Source: Paracoccaceae bacterium
GTDB lineage: Bacteria > Pseudomonadota > Alphaproteobacteria > Rhodobacterales > Rhodobacteraceae
Length of the DNA: 8,971 nt
NCBI GenBank assembly: GCA_002400675.1
Contig: NVQY01000065.1
Coordinates: 1 to 8,971 of the forward strand
Reading direction: 5' to 3'
Under the pieces are notes generated by a model that did no database searches, had not been told where the DNA came from, and worked only from the letters and a program-made list of their open reading frames with translations. Position 1 is the stretch's first letter. Each line of letters starts with the position of its first letter. Position numbers and translations under genes: made by a program. Below, piece by piece: positions 6,417 through 8,971 of the stretch.

Positions 6417-8042
6417 TTAGCTGGCATCATCCAGCAACACGTCGCCATACATGTCCCGCAACTTGTTCTTAAGAACCTTGCCGGTGGCCCCAAGCGGCAG
6501 TTCATCGACAAAGATCACCTTGTCGGGCACCTGCCAGCTGGCAATCTTGCCGGTGTAAAAGGCCAGCACCGCTGCCTCGTCCAGATCGGCCCCGGCACCC
6601 TTGACCACGCACAGAACCGGGCGTTCGTCCCACTTGGGATGCTTGGCAGCAATGGCGGCGGCGCTGGCGACCCCTTCATGGGTCATGGCAATATCTTCCA
6701 GCTCGACGGTGGAAATCCATTCGCCGCCCGATTTGATGATATCCTTGGAGCGGTCGCGGATAATCATGTAGCCATCCGGGTCAATGGTCGCCACATCGCC
6801 AGTGTCAAACCAGCCGTCCATCGTAAGGGCCGAGCCATCCGCGCGGAAATAGCTTTCAACGATCCAGTGCCCGCGGATTTGCAGATCACCCTGTGTCTTT
6901 CCGTCCTCGGGCAGGACCTTGCCCTGCTCGTCCATCAACCGCAGCTCTACTCCGTAAGGCACACGCCCCTGACCCACGCGGATCGCGGCCTTTTCGGCAT
7001 CGCTCAGGTCGTCGTGCTTTTGCAATAGCTGGTTCAGCGTGCCCAGCGGGCTGGTTTCGGTCATGCCCCAGGCATGGATCAGTTCCACGCCGTATTTGGC
7101 AAAGGCCGGGATCATCACGGTCGGCAGGGCCGATCCGCCAACAACGGTGCGTTCAAGGCTTTCGATCTTGCTGCCGGTCTTTTCCAGAGCTGCCAGCAGA
7201 CCCATCCAGATGGTCGGCACACCCAGTGCCATGGTCACCTTTTCACTGTCGATCAGTCCCACAAGGCTTTCCCCATCAAGGTTCGGCCCCGGCAATACGA
7301 TCTTGCACCCCACAGAGGCGGCGACATAGGGCACCCCCCAGGCATTGGCGTGGAACATCGGCACCACTGCCAGAATTGTGTCGGTGGCCGAAAGACCCAT
7401 ACCGTCCGGCTGGTTGCCGCCCAAAGTATGCAGCACGGTCGAACGGTGGGTATACTGCACGCCCTTGGGATGGCCGGTGGTGCCGGATGTGTAGCACATG
7501 CTGGACGGTGCGGTTTCATCAAGGTCGGGCCAGACGTAATCATTGCCCTCGGCTGCGATCAGTTCGTCATAGAACAACAGGCCGTCAACCATTCCGGCCA
7601 ACTCTTCGTCGCGTGGCCCCATATAGATCACATGCTTGACCGATTTCAGATGTTCGCTCAACTTGGCGGCAAGCGGCACAAAGGTCTTGTCAAGGAACAG
7701 CACCTGATCCTCGGCGTGGTTGATGATATAGATCAGCTGTTCGGGAAACAGGCGCGGATTGATCGTGTGGCAAACCATCCCGGCCCCGGCGACGCCAAAA
7801 TATACCTCAAGATGACGTCGGTTGTTCCAGGCAATGGTGCCGCAGCGTTCCCCCGGCTTGACCCCCAGCTTTTCCAGCGCCGATGCCAGTTTGCGCGCGT
7901 TTGCCTCGATCTCGCCCCAGGTTGACCGGGTTACACCGCCGGTGGTTTCCACTGAAACGACCTCTGTTCCACCGTGATATCGCCCGGCGTGGGTGATGAG
8001 TGAGCTGATGGTCAGCGGTTGATGCATCATTGTTCCGGTCAT
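6417..8042 (-). CDS. Fatty-acyl-CoA ligase of the AlkK/DmdB type (AMP-forming)
   Basis: This enzyme activates a carboxylic acid with ATP to an acyl-adenylate and transfers it to coenzyme A. All hallmark motifs are present in the 541-aa product: the P-loop Y-T-S-G-T-T-G-H-P-K-G (184-194), W-G-M-T-E-T-S-P (325-332), G-W-F-D-T-G-D (410-416), the hinge R-D-R-S-K-D-I-I-K-S-G-G-E-W (429-442), and the C-terminal catalytic lysine in G-A-T-G-K (about 522). The start at 8042 is chosen because GGAGAG lies 7 nt upstream and the protein then begins near M-M-H-Q-P-L-T-I-S-S-L, as in this subfamily. An upstream in-frame extension to 8171 is unlikely to be translated. The subfamily includes medium-chain acyl-CoA synthetases and 3-methylmercaptopropionyl-CoA ligase (DmdB) of marine Rhodobacterales. 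Motifs alone do not settle the substrate. Confidence 0.93.
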   Translation of the reverse strand: MTGTMMHQPLTISSLITHAGRYHGGTEVVSVETTGGVTRSTWGEIEANARKLASALEKLGVKPGERCGTIAWNNRRHLEVYFGVAGAGMVCHTINPRLFPEQLIYIINHAEDQVLFLDKTFVPLAAKLSEHLKSVKHVIYMGPRDEELAGMVDGLLFYDELIAAEGNDYVWPDLDETAPSSMCYTSGTTGHPKGVQYTHRSTVLHTLGGNQPDGMGLSATDTILAVVPMFHANAWGVPYVAASVGCKIVLPGPNLDGESLVGLIDSEKVTMALGVPTIWMGLLAALEKTGSKIESLERTVVGGSALPTVMIPAFAKYGVELIHAWGMTETSPLGTLNQLLQKHDDLSDAEKAAIRVGQGRVPYGVELRLMDEQGKVLPEDGKTQGDLQIRGHWIVESYFRADGSALTMDGWFDTGDVATIDPDGYMIIRDRSKDIIKSGGEWISTVELEDIAMTHEGVASAAAIAAKHPKWDERPVLCVVKGAGADLDEAAVLAFYTGKIASWQVPDKVIFVDELPLGATGKVLKNKLRDMYGDVLLDDAS

Positions 8043-8142
8043 TGTCGTTCTCTCCCTTGATCCGCCGCCCCGGCGGTTGAATTGTTCCCACGGTTTTGAG
8101 CCGCAGTATTCTTGTTCAATCATAATCGCAGGTGCGCCGGAA

Positions 8143-8155
8143 TTACCACTGGTAA
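8143..8155. promoter_or_regulatory. Palindrome TTACCA-C-TGGTAA upstream of the ligase, possible operator
   Basis: A perfect 6-bp inverted repeat around one central base lies about 100 bp before the ligase start. Short symmetrical sites like this are typical of dimeric repressors. Which regulator, if any, binds here cannot be told from the window. Confidence 0.3.
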
Positions 8156-8287
8156 GCGCCGTCATGAACACGACGTCACCTAAACACAGGGTTGCCCGCC
8201 TAAGACCTTATGTGAACTTTTGGGTCAGTGTCCCCATCGCACGCCGGCAGGTTGGTCAAATCACCCACCCGAACGGGCCGGGCGACC

Positions 8288-8310
8288 AAGAAAATTCGCC
8301 GAATTTTCTT
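8288..8310 (-). terminator. AT-rich perfect hairpin after the histidine kinase gene, probable terminator
   Basis: AAGAAAATTC (8288-8297) and GAATTTTCTT (8301-8310) are exact reverse complements around a 3-nt loop, starting 29 bp past the kinase stop. The 5' arm is A-rich and the 3' arm T-rich on either strand, so it could end transcription in both directions. It lacks a GC-rich core and a separate T tract, so a DNA-binding palindrome is an alternative. Confidence 0.42.
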
Positions 8311-8339
8311 CCACACAGCACCGTCGGTCATGGTGGTAA

Positions 8340-8971
8340 TCAGGCGTCGGCCTCAAAGATCGGCAACTCGAACAAGAACGACGTGCCTTTGCCCAACTCG
8401 CTGACATAGTCGATCTTGCCGTCATGTGCGGTGATGATCTGTTCGGCGATGCTCAGACCCAGCCCGGACCCTTCGTGGTTGCGTTCATCCGAGGAATCTA
8501 TCTGATGGAACTTGCCAAATACCAAGGTGCGTGATCCCTCGGGAATGCCGATACCATAATCGCGAACCTCGACACCAACCCGCCCGGCGTTGGCGAACAG
8601 ACGTATATCGACACGCCCACCCGTCGCGGAGAATTTAATTGCATTGGACAAAAGGTTGGTCAGAACCTGCTGGATCTTGCTGTAATCGGCGCGGGCAACA
8701 AGTTTGACAGCCGGATTGACAAACCTGATACCAATGTCGTGCTGATCAGCCAGACCTTGCACGGATTCGACGGTCACGTTCACCACCTTGGTCAGATCGA
8801 CAGCAGCGAATTCATACGCCATCTGTTCCGCTTCCAACTTTTGCAGGTCAAGCAGGTCATCTATCAGTTTGGCCAGCCTGTTACTGTTGGCGTGGGCAAT
8901 TCTGACCATTTTGCGGGCACGGTCCGGGTGCGCATCCAGCTTTCCGGTGTTCAGCAGGCTTAGCGACCCCA
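8340..8971 (-). CDS. Sensor histidine kinase, C-terminal part (5' end beyond the window)
   Basis: This is the dimerisation and catalytic end of a two-component sensor kinase. The frame is open to the window edge, so the ATG at 8909 is internal and not the start. The visible 209 residues begin G-S-L-S-L-L-N-T-G-K, the segment that normally follows the phospho-accepting H-box (H-E-L-R-T-P-L-T-S-I-R), which must lie just outside. The HisKA second helix includes R-L-A-K-L-I-D-D-L-L-D-L. The ATPase domain follows with N-box N-L-L-S-N-A-I-K-F-S (105-114), G1 D-Y-G-I-G-I-P (137-143), F-box F-G-K-F-H-Q-I-D (151-158) and G2 G-S-G-L-G-L-S (167-173). The protein ends shortly after the kinase domain, so no C-terminal receiver is present. 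The sensor domain, the partner regulator and the signal are unknown. Confidence 0.93.
   Translation of the reverse strand, partial: GSLSLLNTGKLDAHPDRARKMVRIAHANSNRLAKLIDDLLDLQKLEAEQMAYEFAAVDLTKVVNVTVESVQGLADQHDIGIRFVNPAVKLVARADYSKIQQVLTNLLSNAIKFSATGGRVDIRLFANAGRVGVEVRDYGIGIPEGSRTLVFGKFHQIDSSDERNHEGSGLGLSIAEQIITAHDGKIDYVSELGKGTSFLFELPIFEADA

Larger units (their letters stand above)
8043..8339. other. Intergenic region between the histidine kinase and the ligase
   Basis: These 297 bp hold the likely ligase promoter, but I see no convincing -35/-10 pair. Visible elements are the ligase ribosome binding site GGAGAG just before 8042, a 13-bp palindrome at 8143-8155 and a strong AT-rich hairpin at 8288-8310. 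No gene-like frame with a start and ribosome binding site was found. Confidence 0.6.

Noticed and set aside
6342..7925. Long plus-strand frames at 6342-7028, 6893-7639 and 7074-7925
   Set aside because: They lie opposite the ligase gene, which has complete catalytic motifs on the minus strand. The frames are antisense shadows without recognisable domains or good ribosome binding sites.
8043..8171. N-terminal extension of the ligase up to an ATG at 8171
   Set aside because: The extra 43 residues have no family counterpart, and a strong ribosome binding site GGAGAG sits 7 nt before the ATG at 8042.
8340..8909. Histidine kinase as a complete 189-residue protein starting at 8909
   Set aside because: The frame stays open to 8971, and the visible start lies inside the HisKA helices, so the gene is cut by the window edge.
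1..8971. CRISPR array, defence island, toxin-antitoxin pair, prophage or biosynthetic cluster
   Set aside because: No regular repeat-spacer array and no matching protein families were seen. The window is mostly a conventional flagellar block with ordinary neighbours.

Overview
The window looks like a piece of an alphaproteobacterial chromosome or chromid, most likely from Rhodobacterales (Roseobacter group). The reasons are a compact flagellar gene order motB-flgE-flgK-flgL-flgI, short hook-associated proteins, a MotB whose periplasmic domain has a divergent peptidoglycan-binding motif, an AlkK/DmdB-type acyl-CoA ligase, and CtrA-like boxes ahead of flagellar genes. This is inferred from protein character, not from a database search. 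All recognisable chromosomal genes are on the minus strand, so transcription runs from high to low coordinates.

Region by region: 8340-8971 holds the C-terminal part of a sensor histidine kinase whose N-terminus lies beyond the window. A gap of about 300 bp follows, with a strong AT-rich hairpin and a small palindrome. Next is a complete acyl-CoA ligase (6417-8042). A 145-bp gap carries a weak terminator candidate and a CtrA-like box ahead of motB. The flagellar block follows: motB (stator), flgE (hook), flgK and flgL (hook-filament junction) and flgI (P ring). Within it, flgK/flgL are 2 nt apart and flgL/flgI overlap by 4 nt, so those genes are translationally coupled. A second CtrA-like box and a perfect inverted repeat lie in the flgE leader.

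Downstream of flgI (1-434) the flagellar cluster stops. About 330 bp contain no convincing gene, and at the window edge lies the terminus of an IS21-family-like insertion sequence (ending at 98), with tandem terminal repeats and possibly the first codons of its istA. The IS end may mark a rearrangement or truncation of the flagellar locus, because flgI is often followed by further flagellar genes in related bacteria.

Together, motB to flgI supply the stator anchor, hook, junction proteins and P ring of one flagellum. The ligase and kinase are neighbours with no visible functional link to motility. I found no CRISPR array, rRNA, tRNA, toxin-antitoxin pair or clearly novel system. The most interesting signals are the paired TTAAC-N6-CTAAC boxes, the hairpin abutting the flgE ribosome binding site, the altered MotB motif and the IS boundary.
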